Below, piece after piece: positions 1 to 8,612 of a stretch of DNA of 46,556 bases. Each line of letters starts with the position of its first letter. Positions within the stretch are counted from its first letter, which is position 1. Both the position numbers and the translations under genes were made by a program. The notes under the pieces are model-generated. The model worked only from the letters and a program-made list of their open reading frames with translations, did not search any database and had not been told where the DNA came from. The DNA lies in assembly GCF_029946145.1 (NCBI RefSeq), contig NZ_JAQSDY010000010.1, positions 1-46,556 of the forward strand, in the 5' to 3' direction. The DNA is from Brevundimonas sp. Lineage in GTDB: Bacteria; Pseudomonadota; Alphaproteobacteria; Caulobacterales; Caulobacteraceae.

Positions 1-2
1 TC

Positions 3-614
3 GGGGCGGACGTGCAGCAGGTCGCCCGCGGCATCGGCCTGGACAAGCGGATCGGCGCGAAATTCCTCCATGCCGGGCCCGGCTATGGCGGATCGTGCTT
101 CCCCAAGGACACCCTGGCGCTGGTGCGGACGGCGACCGACGCCGGCGCGCCGCTGCGGCTGATCGAGACGACGGTCCAGATCAACGACGCACGCAAGAAG
201 GCCATGGCCGGCAAGGTGGCGGCCGCGATGGGCGGCGACCTGAAGGGCAAGACCGTGGCCCTGCTGGGCCTGACCTTCAAGCCCAACACCGACGACATGC
301 GCGACGCGCCGTCGCTGGATGTCGCCCCGGCCCTGATCGCGATGGGCGCGACGGTCCAGGCTTTCGATCCCGAGGGCATGCACGAAGCCGCCAGACTGCT
401 GGACGGGGTGGTGTTCAAGGACGGGCCCTACGACGCCGTGGAAGGGGCCCATGCGGTGGTGATCCTGACCGAATGGGATCAGTTCCGCGCCCTGGATCTG
501 GACCGGATCAAGCTGCTGCTGCGCGAACCCGTCATGGTCGATCTGAGGAACGTCTACCGGCCCGAGGACATGCGGGCCCGCGGCTTCCGCTACGCGTCGA
601 TCGGACGGGCCTGA
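3..614 (+). CDS. ugd: UDP-glucose 6-dehydrogenase, C-terminal part (cut by window edge)
   Basis: The reading frame is open from the first complete codon, so the gene begins before the window and only about 204 C-terminal residues are seen. The family oxidises UDP-glucose to UDP-glucuronate with two NAD+, supplying sugar precursors for exopolysaccharide or lipid modification. The catalytic loop GGSCFPKD is intact and holds the nucleophilic Cys. It is followed by the helical dimer segment and the C-terminal UDP-binding domain (KTVALLGLTFKPNTDDMRDA and VILTEWDQFR). The gene ends at TGA 612-614 with no visible damage. A GDP-mannose dehydrogenase is the main alternative, but the TFKPNTDDMR and LTEWDQFR segments fit UDP-glucose dehydrogenase better. 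Confidence 0.93.
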   Translation, partial: GADVQQVARGIGLDKRIGAKFLHAGPGYGGSCFPKDTLALVRTATDAGAPLRLIETTVQINDARKKAMAGKVAAAMGGDLKGKTVALLGLTFKPNTDDMRDAPSLDVAPALIAMGATVQAFDPEGMHEAARLLDGVVFKDGPYDAVEGAHAVVILTEWDQFRALDLDRIKLLLREPVMVDLRNVYRPEDMRARGFRYASIGRA

Positions 615-617
615 CCG

Positions 618-845
618 CTAGCGCAGGGCGACGCGCACGAGGGCGGGTTGTTCAGCGGCCAGGCCCTCGTCCTGCGGCATCAGGGTGCGGCCGGCGCCGA
701 TGACCACGGTCGCAGTGAGCACCGCCGAGACCGCGGCGATGGCGGCCAGTTTCACGCCGTCGGCGAATTCCTGATGGTTCGGGCGCAAGCGATTCCCTCG
801 CAGCGAGTGCGGATCGTATCCAGCATCTGACGCGCTGCGCCGCAA
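618..845 (-). CDS. small single-pass membrane protein, unknown function
   Basis: This 75-aa frame converges on the end of ugd with only 3 bases between the stops. It has a charged N-terminal third, then one hydrophobic segment (about residues 33-52, LAAIAAVSAVLTATVVIGAG), then a short acidic tail. That pattern suggests a small inner-membrane protein with a cytoplasmic N-terminus. The only far-upstream start is TTG at 845; no ATG lies in frame, so the start is uncertain and a later GTG or TTG may be used. I recognise no family. Coding status rests on the membrane segment and on the fact that the frame fills the gap between ugd and the next terminator. Confidence 0.5.
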   Translation of the reverse strand: MRRSASDAGYDPHSLRGNRLRPNHQEFADGVKLAAIAAVSAVLTATVVIGAGRTLMPQDEGLAAEQPALVRVALR

Positions 846-869
846 GTCACGGAACAGTGTGCGCTCGCA

Positions 870-901
870 AAAAAGGACGGAGCCGGGGCTCCGTCCTTTT
901 T
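870..901 (-). terminator. intrinsic terminator after the OmpA-family gene
   Basis: Perfect 15-bp inverted arms (870-884 and 887-901, AAAAAGGACGGAGCC and its complement) surround a 2-nt loop. Read on the minus strand the stem ends in a run of T, as expected about 80 nt past the OmpA-family stop. The A/T tracts on both sides mean it could act in either direction. Confidence 0.85.
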
Positions 902-982
902 CCCCGGGCGCTGCCGCTCTCGGTCTCTTGAGGGCGAGGATGTTCCGCCGATGCTCGCCGCGCGGCGGCCCGCGGCTTGAGG

Positions 983-1657
983 TTAGCCGCGGAACGGGCG
1001 GATCAGGATTTCGACCCGGCGGTTCTGCGCCTTGCCTTCGGCCGTGGCGTTGGAGGCGATCGGGGCGCTTTCGCCGCGGCCATCGACGTACAGCCGGTCG
1101 GCGAGGACGTTTCGGCTGACGAGGGCCTGGGCCACCGACGAGGCGCGGCGGCGCGAAAGATCCAGGTTGTAGTCGTCGGCGCCATCGGAGTCGGCATGGC
1201 CGACGATGTCGATGATCGACTGGTCATAGCGGTTCAGCACGGCGGCGACATCGTCCAGCGTGGCGTTGAAGCGTGGCGTGATGTTCGACTGGTTGGAGGC
1301 GAAGGTCACGTCGGACGGCATGCGCAGGACCAGGTTGTCGCCCTGACGCGCGACGCCCACGCCCGAGCCGGACAGTTCAGCCTCCAGCTCGCGCTGCTGG
1401 CGGTCCATATAGGCGCCGACTGCGGCCCCGCCGAGAGCGCCGATGCCGGCGCCGATCAGGGCGTTCTTGCGGCCTTCCTCGGAGTTGGAGGTGTTGGTCA
1501 GGTAGCCCAGCACGGCGCCCCCCAGGGCCCCGGCGATCGCGCCCGTGGCCGTGTTGTTGCGGCGCGGCGCCGAGCTGTAGGGGTCCGTGGTGGTGCAGGC
1601 GACGCCGCCCAGCAGGATGGCGATGCTGGCGCCGGTGAGGAGAAGCTTGCTGCGCAT
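983..1657 (-). CDS. OmpA-family outer-membrane lipoprotein
   Basis: This 224-aa protein starts at ATG 1657, preceded by AAAGGA at good spacing; a longer frame to 1759 has no such signal. Residues 1-21 form a lipoprotein signal with lipobox GGVAC, so Cys21 should be lipidated. Two glycine-zipper stretches follow (about residues 37-85, GAIAGALGGAVLGY and IGAGIGALGGAAVGAY). The C-terminal OmpA domain carries the peptidoglycan-binding pattern (VGHADSDGADDYNLDLSRRRA, with NRRVEI near the end). The expected role is a non-covalent link between outer membrane and peptidoglycan, as in the YiaD/Pal group. It is monocistronic, with its own terminator downstream. Confidence 0.9.
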   Translation of the reverse strand: MRSKLLLTGASIAILLGGVACTTTDPYSSAPRRNNTATGAIAGALGGAVLGYLTNTSNSEEGRKNALIGAGIGALGGAAVGAYMDRQQRELEAELSGSGVGVARQGDNLVLRMPSDVTFASNQSNITPRFNATLDDVAAVLNRYDQSIIDIVGHADSDGADDYNLDLSRRRASSVAQALVSRNVLADRLYVDGRGESAPIASNATAEGKAQNRRVEILIRPFRG

Positions 1658-1812
1658 GGGGGATGTCCTTTGCGTGAAATCGGTCTGCCGCTGAAACGTG
1701 GGCTTACGGTGAAGGTTCCGACCTGTACGGCGCGTGAACGCCCGCCCCGGCTTTGCCAATGTCGCGGGTTAGGGCGTATGGAACCGACCTGTCCATCCTG
1801 TGAGGCCCTGCC

Positions 1813-2787
1813 GTGAGTGCGACCGTGACCCCCGAAACCGCCCCGAGCCCCGGTCGCGCCATCGAGCCGGTGTCGATGAAGCTGTACGACGCCGACTTCC
1901 AGGCCTTCGCCGACAGGCTGGGGACCTCTTTCAAACGGTATGGCTTCGCCGTCATCGCCGACCATGGCCTGGACGAGGATGTGATCGAGGCGGCCATTGC
2001 GGATGCCAAGACTTTCTTCGCGCTGCCGGAGGAGACCAAGCGCAAATATCACCAGCCGGGCACGGGCGGCGCGCGCGGCCTGACTCCGTTCGGCGTCGAG
2101 GCGGCCAAGGGCGCCGCCACGGTCGACCTGAAGGAATTCTGGCACGTCGGGCGCGAGCTGCCCGAGGGCCATCCGTATCGCAAATACATGCGCGACAACG
2201 TCTGGCCGACCGAGGTCGCGGGCTTCCGCGAGCATCTCTACGGCATGTTCGCCGCCATGGACGACCTGGGCGCGAAGATCCTGCGCGCCATCGCCCGGTA
2301 TCTGAAACTGGGCGACGACTTCTTCGAGGACAAGGTCGAGATGGGTAACAGCATCCTGCGGATGCTGCACTACCCGCCCGTGCCCGCGGGCGCCCCGGGC
2401 GTGCGGGCCGGAGCGCACGAGGACATCAATGTCATCACCCTGCTGCTGGGCGCCGAGGAGGCGGGCCTGCAGGTCAAGGACGCCGACGGAGAGTGGCTGG
2501 ACATCGCGCCACCGCCGGGCGCTCTGGTGGTCAATATCGGCGACATGCTGCAGCGGCTGACCAACCATGTCCTGCCGTCGACCAGCCATCGGGTCATCAA
2601 TCCGGCGCCCGAGCGGGCCAGCTTCGCCCGCTACTCCACGCCCTTCTTCCTGCATTTCAACCCGGATTTCGTGATCGAGACCCTGCCGGGCATGATCAGC
2701 CCGGAGAACCCGGACCGCTACGCCGGCAAGGCGATCATGGCCGAAGACTTCCTGACCGAGCGTCTGAGGGAAATCCGGCTGATCTGA
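1813..2787 (+). CDS. 2-oxoglutarate/Fe(II)-dependent oxygenase, isopenicillin N synthase family
   Basis: This 324-aa cytosolic non-haem iron oxygenase has the N-terminal DIOX_N region (YGFAVIADHGLD, about residues 43-54) and the C-terminal 2OG-Fe(II) domain. The iron ligands are visible as His202 and Asp204 (AHEDINVITLL) and His259 (TSHRVIN). The 2OG-binding Arg and Ser are Arg273 and Ser275 (ARYSTPFF). The start is GTG at 1813, fifteen codons before the first conserved block. Isopenicillin N synthase itself is unlikely in this setting; members of this group hydroxylate or desaturate small molecules and the substrate cannot be read from sequence. It stands alone, divergent from the OmpA-family gene. 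Confidence 0.88.
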   Translation: MSATVTPETAPSPGRAIEPVSMKLYDADFQAFADRLGTSFKRYGFAVIADHGLDEDVIEAAIADAKTFFALPEETKRKYHQPGTGGARGLTPFGVEAAKGAATVDLKEFWHVGRELPEGHPYRKYMRDNVWPTEVAGFREHLYGMFAAMDDLGAKILRAIARYLKLGDDFFEDKVEMGNSILRMLHYPPVPAGAPGVRAGAHEDINVITLLLGAEEAGLQVKDADGEWLDIAPPPGALVVNIGDMLQRLTNHVLPSTSHRVINPAPERASFARYSTPFFLHFNPDFVIETLPGMISPENPDRYAGKAIMAEDFLTERLREIRLI

Positions 2788-2808
2788 CGGGCCTGGCCGG
2801 TCGTCGAC

Positions 2809-4701
2809 CTACCGCGATATTCTCAGCTGGGTGATGTCGCGTCCGATGGCGGCGAAAGCCTCGGACAACGCCGTGCCGTTGGAGGCGTTGAAATAGCCGG
2901 TTGCCGTCGAGGCGCAGTATCGCAGCAGAGTGTCGGCCTGGGCTCCCACAGTGATCTGGAAACCCACCGTATAGACGACGACGCCCTGAGCCTTCATGGC
3001 GTCGCACAGGTCGCGGCTCTGGGCGAACGGTTCGCCGTTGTCCGGAGAACAGCCGTTGCTGACGGCGTTGTTCGCGCCGTAGCCGGCGGCGATGACGCCC
3101 TGGCAATATGGAGCGTTGAACTCCCCGTCGGTCATGATGATCACGGCCTTCAACGTTTCCGAGGTGTCGTAGGGCGCCGCAGAGGCTGACGGCCACAGGG
3201 TGCTGAAGGTCGGGGACACCATGTACCAGCCCCAGGCGATGCCGATCTGGCCCGCCGTGACACCGTTGGTCGACAGGTTGTCGATGTTTGTCTTGATGGC
3301 GGCGGCGTCGCTCGACAGGGGCCGGATGATGCTGCTCAGGCAGGTGGAGTTCGCACCCGGCGTGGCGTTCAGGCTCGGATAGTGACGCCCCACTCGTGCG
3401 GAAGCGTTCGGCACGGCGTCGGTTGAGCGCTGTGCGCCCAGTCTCTCTGTCACGCAGCTGCTGACGCTATGGGTGGAGAGATCGCCGTTGCCGTCCTCGA
3501 AGGTGAAGTACTGGCAGCCATTCTGGGCGCACCACGACTGACCGCCGGAGGTGTAGGCGTTCAGCGAGCTGGAGGTCGGATCGATCGTGTAGGTGTTCGT
3601 CGTGGCGTTGCCGACCAGGAAGGTCTGGTTGTTGATCTGGGTCATGCCGTTGACGCCGGTGATGTAGACGTAGTCGTTGTTCACCAGGCCGTGGTTGGCG
3701 GACGTGACGGTGATCGAGCAGTCGCTGTCCTGACATTTCTGGACCCGGCCGTTCGTGCCGGAGAAGGCCCCGTAGTTGCGGCCGTCAACCCGGGCGCCGG
3801 CCATGTTGTAGAGCTCGAAGGTGTTGGTCGTCTTGTTGGTGACCCTGTACGGCTTGTTGTTCAGCTGCGTCATGCCGCTGACGCCGGTGATCCACACCAC
3901 GTTGCCATTGGCGAAGCCGTGGTTGTTGGAGGTGACCACAACGGGCCGGGCCTTGCTGGCGCCTGTGATACTCAGTTGCGGGCCGATGAGGTTGATCGTG
4001 GCGTTGGTGATGTTGGTGGAGCCGGTGACCGACCCGCGGGCGGCGTTCAGATAGGTTCCGGGGTTCACCGCCATCGACCAGGGCACGAGCGCGATCCTGG
4101 AATAGTAGGGGGTCTGAACCGGTTGCACGACCAGATCGACCAGTTCCTTGGCCGCCGCCTTGAGGTCGAGCAGCTTCTGACCCTGCATGGAACCGGTGAT
4201 GTCGAGCGCCAGCGACACCTCGATGTTGCGCGACGACCGGTCGACCTCGGAATGGGCGCCCACCGGCAGGTAGTCGTCCATGAATTTGCCGTACGGGGGC
4301 AGGAAGATGTTGGCGACCAGCGTCTTCACATCGACCCTTGAACTGGCGACCACGACGTCCTCGCTGTTCAGCACAAAGCTGGTGTCGCCCTCCCGCAGGG
4401 TGATGTTGGGATAGGCCTTGAGATTGGCCCGCAGGGAGTCGAGCCCGACCCGCTGGAGGTCGGTGTTGGCGGTATATGGCGAGCGGGCGGCGGCGAGAGT
4501 GGCGGCGTCCAGCGCGTCCTGCAGGTTCACCCGCACGGTCGAGGCGCGGTGGATGTCCACACCGCCGACGGTCATCAGGACAAGCACCGGCAGGCTCAGG
4601 CCGAACAGCATGGCGACATTGCCGCGCGCGTCGTCCGCCATGCGGCGGGTGAAGGCGCGCAGGCCGCGGGCCATGCCGTCCATCCAGGTTTTCAGCCCCA
4701 T
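2809..4701 (-). CDS. TadG-like pilus-assembly/von Willebrand A protein with two inserted repeat domains
   Basis: This protein has about 630 aa from ATG 4701; a longer frame to 4758 adds 19 residues that look non-coding. Residues about 20-50 carry the TadE/TadG-like N-terminal segment (DARGNVAMLFGLSLPVL) with one membrane helix. A von Willebrand A fold begins at the metal-binding DITGSM (about residues 166-171) and resumes at IIMTDGEFN (about 521-529). Between these lie two copies of a roughly 45-residue module (about 252-301 and 332-376), each with an NHG...ITGV.GMTQ.NN core. That core resembles the FCCH-like repeat common in bacterial surface and phage tail proteins. The likely role is in Tad pilus assembly or a cell-surface adhesin. 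No other tad genes are nearby. Confidence 0.8.
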   Translation of the reverse strand: MGLKTWMDGMARGLRAFTRRMADDARGNVAMLFGLSLPVLVLMTVGGVDIHRASTVRVNLQDALDAATLAAARSPYTANTDLQRVGLDSLRANLKAYPNITLREGDTSFVLNSEDVVVASSRVDVKTLVANIFLPPYGKFMDDYLPVGAHSEVDRSSRNIEVSLALDITGSMQGQKLLDLKAAAKELVDLVVQPVQTPYYSRIALVPWSMAVNPGTYLNAARGSVTGSTNITNATINLIGPQLSITGASKARPVVVTSNNHGFANGNVVWITGVSGMTQLNNKPYRVTNKTTNTFELYNMAGARVDGRNYGAFSGTNGRVQKCQDSDCSITVTSANHGLVNNDYVYITGVNGMTQINNQTFLVGNATTNTYTIDPTSSSLNAYTSGGQSWCAQNGCQYFTFEDGNGDLSTHSVSSCVTERLGAQRSTDAVPNASARVGRHYPSLNATPGANSTCLSSIIRPLSSDAAAIKTNIDNLSTNGVTAGQIGIAWGWYMVSPTFSTLWPSASAAPYDTSETLKAVIIMTDGEFNAPYCQGVIAAGYGANNAVSNGCSPDNGEPFAQSRDLCDAMKAQGVVVYTVGFQITVGAQADTLLRYCASTATGYFNASNGTALSEAFAAIGRDITQLRISR

Positions 4702-4823
4702 CGCGCATCCGCCCGTCAGCCGCGGGCGCAATCCGCCCACGCTCATCCGGCGGAGCATGAACCAACCCGGTTAAGAGAAGGTCCAATGCCGACAGTTAAT
4801 GAAATCGCCCGCCGTCCAGCCGA

Positions 4824-6683
4824 TCAGGCCTGCCAGCCGCAGTCCTTGCCGCGGTTCCGGGCGGTCAGCCAGGCGTTCAGCGGAGCGAAATAATCCGTGA
4901 CCGCCGAGGCGTCGTTGCCGCTCTCGCCAGTGAAGGCCTGCATGGCTTCCGGCCACGGCCGCGACTGACCCATCTCCATCATTCGCTCGAAGCGCTCACC
5001 CACTTCCTTGTTTCCGTAGATGGAGCAGCGGTGGAGCGGGCCGGTCCAGCCGGCTTCCTTGCAGGCGGCGCGCTGGAACTGGAACTGGTAAATGTGGGCC
5101 AGGAAGTAGCGGGTGTACGGCGTGTTGCCGGGGATGTGGTATTTCGCGCCGGGGTCGAAGGCGTTGGCGGGACGCGGTCCGGGCGGGACCAGACCCTGAT
5201 ATTTCAGCATATTGGCCGACCAGGCGTCATTGTATTCCGCCGGGCTGGTCTCGCCGTTGAAAACGCCCCAGCGCCAGCGGTCGACCATCAGGCCGAACGG
5301 CAGGAAGGCGATCTTGTCGAGCGCCATCTTGAGCAGGAAGGGGATGTCTTCCTCCTCGCCCGGCACGGTCTGCAACAGGCCGATCTGGTTCAGATAGGTG
5401 GGCGTCAGGGCCGACAGGCCGACGAAGTCGCCGATCGCCTCGTGGAAGCCGTCGTTCGCCCCGTTCCTGAACAGGAAGGGCTGATCCTTGTAGGCGCGCT
5501 GATAGTAGTTGTGACCCAGTTCGTGATGGACGGTGTAGAAGTCGTCGCCGTTCACCTGGGTGCACATCTTGATGCGGATGTCCTCGAGGTTGTCGAGGTC
5601 CCAGGCCGAGGCGTGGCAGACCACCTCGCGGTCGCGCGGCCGGGTGATCATCGACCGCTCCCAGAAGGTTTCCGGCAGTTCGGGCAGACCCATCGAGACG
5701 TAGAAGCCCTCGCCGGTCTCGACCATTTTCCGGGCGTCGTAGTTCGAGGCGACCAGCCGTTCCGTCAGATCATAGCTTGAGGCGCCGCCTTCGGCCGGGG
5801 CGACGACGTCATAGATATTGCCCCACTGCTGCGACCACATATTGCCCAGCAGGTCGGCGCGGATCGGGCCGCTGTCGGGCTGGACGGCGTCGCCGTATTT
5901 CGCGTTCAGCCGGCCGCGCACATAGCAGTGCAGGTTTTCGTAGAACGGCTTGACCTGGGTCCACAGCCGGTCGGTTTCGGCGGCGAAGGCGTCGGGCTCC
6001 ATGTCATAGCCGGCGCGCCACATCGCCCCGGTGTCGGCGAAGCCCAGCTCGCGGCTGCCCTCGTTGGCGATCTCGACCATGCGGGAATAGTCGGCGGCCA
6101 TGACCGGCGAGATGGTGCGCCAACCTTCGTACAGGGCCCTGGTCTCGGCCGGATCGCGGCTCTCGGCCAGCATGACCTCGGCCTCGTCCAGGGTGATTTG
6201 CCGACCCTTGAAGTCGAACTTGCCGACCGAATAGGTCGAATCCAGACGCGTGGTGATCTCGGCCAGCTCGCCGGCCGCGCCCGGGCGGTTGGGGGCGGGC
6301 AGGACGATGCCGAGGCGCAGCAGGTTCAGCTTGCGGCGGACGTCGTCGGGGACCTGGACGTCATTGAAGCGGGCCGCGCCGTTGGCCAGTTCGACCTGGA
6401 GCTCGGTGTATTCGGCGTTGATCCGGCTCTCCAGCCACATGGTGTCGTGGGTGATGTTGGTGGCGCGGGTCCACTGGATGCGGGCAGCCTCCTCGCTGAG
6501 CGCGGCGAGGCGGGTTTCGGCCGCGGCGACGAAGGCGATCGCGGTTTCAGCGGTCGCGGGCTGAGCGGCCAGGGCCGGGGATCGGGCGTCCGTCCGGGCC
6601 ATCGCAGGATCGGCGGTCGAGGCGCAGGCTCCCGCGGCGGCGAGGGCGCAGACGGCGGCGGCGGTCATCAGGGTGCGTTTCAT
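4824..6683 (-). CDS. M2-family zinc dipeptidyl carboxypeptidase (ACE-like), lipoprotein
   Basis: This 619-aa secreted metallopeptidase is related to angiotensin-converting enzyme. It starts at ATG 6683 behind a clear GGAGGA. The N-terminus is a lipoprotein signal ending AAGAC (Cys20), so it is probably periplasmic and membrane-anchored. The zinc site is complete: HELGH at residues 387-391 and the third ligand Glu415 in GFHEAIGD. The length matches bacterial M2 enzymes with a single catalytic domain. Family members remove C-terminal dipeptides; peptide scavenging is the likely role. mtgA lies 80 bp further downstream on the regulatory side (start 7460, same strand), but no shared promoter can be shown. 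Confidence 0.93.
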   Translation of the reverse strand: MKRTLMTAAAVCALAAAGACASTADPAMARTDARSPALAAQPATAETAIAFVAAAETRLAALSEEAARIQWTRATNITHDTMWLESRINAEYTELQVELANGAARFNDVQVPDDVRRKLNLLRLGIVLPAPNRPGAAGELAEITTRLDSTYSVGKFDFKGRQITLDEAEVMLAESRDPAETRALYEGWRTISPVMAADYSRMVEIANEGSRELGFADTGAMWRAGYDMEPDAFAAETDRLWTQVKPFYENLHCYVRGRLNAKYGDAVQPDSGPIRADLLGNMWSQQWGNIYDVVAPAEGGASSYDLTERLVASNYDARKMVETGEGFYVSMGLPELPETFWERSMITRPRDREVVCHASAWDLDNLEDIRIKMCTQVNGDDFYTVHHELGHNYYQRAYKDQPFLFRNGANDGFHEAIGDFVGLSALTPTYLNQIGLLQTVPGEEEDIPFLLKMALDKIAFLPFGLMVDRWRWGVFNGETSPAEYNDAWSANMLKYQGLVPPGPRPANAFDPGAKYHIPGNTPYTRYFLAHIYQFQFQRAACKEAGWTGPLHRCSIYGNKEVGERFERMMEMGQSRPWPEAMQAFTGESGNDASAVTDYFAPLNAWLTARNRGKDCGWQA

Positions 6684-6764
6684 GGGCTTCCTCCGGGCGC
6701 GGTTTCGTTCGCGTCATTCGGCGGGCAGGTGAGGGGACCGGGGCCTTGCCGTCAAGCGGGGCTG

Positions 6765-7460
6765 TCAGCCGAGGACGCAGGCGGCCAGACCCTCGTTCCG
6801 CACCGTGCCCATGGCCGCCTGGATGCGCGAGGTGCGTCGCCGCACGTAAGGTCCGGGGCTGGAGGCGTTGTACCGACGGGGGCTGGGCAGGATGGCGGCC
6901 AGGCGGGCGGCCTCGCGGGCGCTGAGGTCCTCCGCCGACTTGCCGAACCAGTGCTGGGCCGCGGCCTCGGCGCCGTAGACGCCGGGGGCCCATTCGGCGA
7001 CGTTCAGATAGACTTCCATGATCCGCCGCTTGCCCCAGACGGTCTCGATGGCGACGGTGTAGCCGGCCTCCAGCCCCTTGCGGATCCAGTCGCGGCCCGG
7101 CCACAGGAAGACGTTCTTGGCGGTTTGCTGGGAGATGGTCGACCCGCCGCGGACGCGGCCGCCGCGCTCATTGGCCTTCAGCGCCTTCTCGATGGCCTTC
7201 ATGTCGAAGCCGTGGTGGGCGCAGAAGGTCGCGTCCTCCGAGGCGATCACGGCCTGCACCAGCCGCGGCGAAATCCGGTCCAGCGACCGCCAGCGGTAGT
7301 CCCAACCCTCGCCCTCGATCAGACGGGTGGTCATCAGGAAGGTGGCGGGAAGGGGCAGGAACCGTTGCAGCACGAGGCCGCCCGATCCCAGCAGGAGCAG
7401 CAGCAGGAACAGGGTCAGCAGCGGCCGGCCCTTCTTCGCGGTCTTGGTCACCCCCGACAT
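6765..7460 (-). CDS. mtgA: monofunctional peptidoglycan glycosyltransferase MtgA
   Basis: This 231-aa inner-membrane enzyme polymerises lipid II into glycan strands. After a basic N-terminus there is one membrane helix (about residues 13-31). The GT51 domain follows with its five signatures: [14 protein letters not shown] (catalytic Glu75), [33 protein letters not shown] and [11 protein letters not shown]. No transpeptidase domain follows, which separates it from bifunctional PBPs. The start is ATG 7460; the ribosome binding site in front of it is poor (a C-rich stretch). It ends 81 bp before the M2 peptidase start. Confidence 0.95.
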   Translation of the reverse strand: MSGVTKTAKKGRPLLTLFLLLLLLGSGGLVLQRFLPLPATFLMTTRLIEGEGWDYRWRSLDRISPRLVQAVIASEDATFCAHHGFDMKAIEKALKANERGGRVRGGSTISQQTAKNVFLWPGRDWIRKGLEAGYTVAIETVWGKRRIMEVYLNVAEWAPGVYGAEAAAQHWFGKSAEDLSAREAARLAAILPSPRRYNASSPGPYVRRRTSRIQAAMGTVRNEGLAACVLG

Positions 7461-7501
7461 GGGGGGATGGCAGCACGGGAGGGGATGGGGGGCAAGCGCG
7501 A

Positions 7502-8467
7502 TCAGACGGTGACGACCCCCGCCTGTCCGTCCTCGTCGGCCCAGGCGACACGGGTCGCGTTGGCGCTCATGGCCAGGGCGGTGATCGGCGCGCCGCGCTC
7601 GGCCTTGAGGAAGTTCAGGCCCTGACCGGCCGGATCGGCCAGCCAGACCCGGCCGTCGTTCAGGCCCGCAGCCAGAAGGCCATGCTTCGGCTGCGACGCC
7701 ACAAGCGCGACCAGACTGCCCTCGTCGAAGCCGATCTCGGTGGCCTCACGCCCCATCGGGCCGTTCGAGCCGACGAACGGCCACAGCACGGCGCCCTGCG
7801 CGCCCGAGGTGGCGAGCAGCTGGCCGTTCGACAGGAAGCTCATGGCCCGGACCTTGGACGGATAGCCGCCCATGCGCAGGTTCTTCTGGTCCTTCAGCCG
7901 CCAGCCATGCAGCTGGGCGTCCTGCATGGCGGTCACCACGAAGGCGCCGTCGGGGGAAAAGGTCACGGCCGTGTGCGAGCCGGCCCATTTCAGGAAAGTC
8001 GGCTTCTGCTGGGCGATGCGCGCGAACCACAGGGCCGCGCCGCCATAGGTCGAGGTCGCGATGCGCCGGCCCTTCGGATCGAAGGCGACGCCCGAGACGG
8101 TGCGTTCATGCTGGAAGTCGCGGCGGAAGCCGGCGTCCTTCGCGTCTATGACCGTCAGGGTCTTGCCGGCAGAGAAGGCGATCAAGCCGCTCTCGGCCGA
8201 GGCGTCGACGGCGTCGATCCACTGCCCCCTGGCTGTGGCCAGCACGCCCGCCTCGCCGCGCCGGTGCCAGATCAGGCGGCCGTCGTCGCCGCCGGTCAGG
8301 ACGCCGTCGCCGGAAGGGTGAGCGACGGCGCACAGGATGGCGCCGTCATGGGCGGCGCTGAACTCGCCGCCCTCGAAACGGACCGAGCCGTCGCCGAGGG
8401 CGAAGATCGCGCCTGTGTTGTCGAACACGGCGGCGGTGATCTGGGCGTCGAAGGTGGTGGTCGGCAT
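7502..8467 (-). CDS. WD40-repeat protein, partner gene of the COG0523 GTPase
   Basis: This is a 321-aa beta-propeller protein. I chose ATG 8467 because GGAAGA sits 9 nt upstream; the ATG at 8485 lies inside the flanking repeat. Several WD-like blades are visible, with recurrent patterns such as [34 protein letters not shown] and [17 protein letters not shown]. There is no signal peptide, so it should be cytosolic. It lies downstream of the COG0523 GTPase gene on the same strand, about 145 bp away and separated by an inverted-repeat element. Its role is unknown; a scaffold or metal-handling partner is an inference from position only. Confidence 0.8.
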   Translation of the reverse strand: MPTTTFDAQITAAVFDNTGAIFALGDGSVRFEGGEFSAAHDGAILCAVAHPSGDGVLTGGDDGRLIWHRRGEAGVLATARGQWIDAVDASAESGLIAFSAGKTLTVIDAKDAGFRRDFQHERTVSGVAFDPKGRRIATSTYGGAALWFARIAQQKPTFLKWAGSHTAVTFSPDGAFVVTAMQDAQLHGWRLKDQKNLRMGGYPSKVRAMSFLSNGQLLATSGAQGAVLWPFVGSNGPMGREATEIGFDEGSLVALVASQPKHGLLAAGLNDGRVWLADPAGQGLNFLKAERGAPITALAMSANATRVAWADEDGQAGVVTV

Positions 8468-8482
8468 ACTCTGTCTTCCGCT

Positions 8483-8601
8483 CATCCCCGCGAAGGCGGG
8501 GACCCAGTCCTGTGGGCGATCGGTATCACCGAGTCCGCATTGAGATCGATCCCGCGCACTGTACCCCGGGAAAGCACTGGGTCCCCGCCTTCGCGGGGAT
8601 G
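8483..8601. repeat. inverted pair of a 26-bp GC-rich intergenic palindromic repeat
   Basis: Two 26-bp arms (8483-8508 and 8576-8601) are perfect reverse complements around a 67-nt spacer. Each arm contains CCCCGCGAAGGCGGGG, itself palindromic, followed by ACCCAGT. This is a dispersed intergenic repeat type seen in related alphaproteobacteria. Here it lies between the COG0523 and WD40 genes and may act as a transcript-stabilising or attenuating hairpin. Confidence 0.85.
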
Positions 8602-8612
8602 CACGGATTATT

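Noticed and set aside
3540..3990. Repeat modules read as a phage tail-fibre gene or prophage fragment
   Set aside because: They lie in frame inside the TadG-like vWA protein and no other phage structural gene is nearby.
4740..4810. CtrA-type TTAA-N7-TTAA site upstream of the TadG-like gene
   Set aside because: Two TTAA-like elements are present, but their spacing is about 19 nt rather than 7.
5928..7625. 565-aa plus-strand frame opposite the M2 peptidase and mtgA genes
   Set aside because: It is Gly/Ala/Arg-rich shadow sequence with no domain, lying antisense to two genes with complete catalytic motifs.
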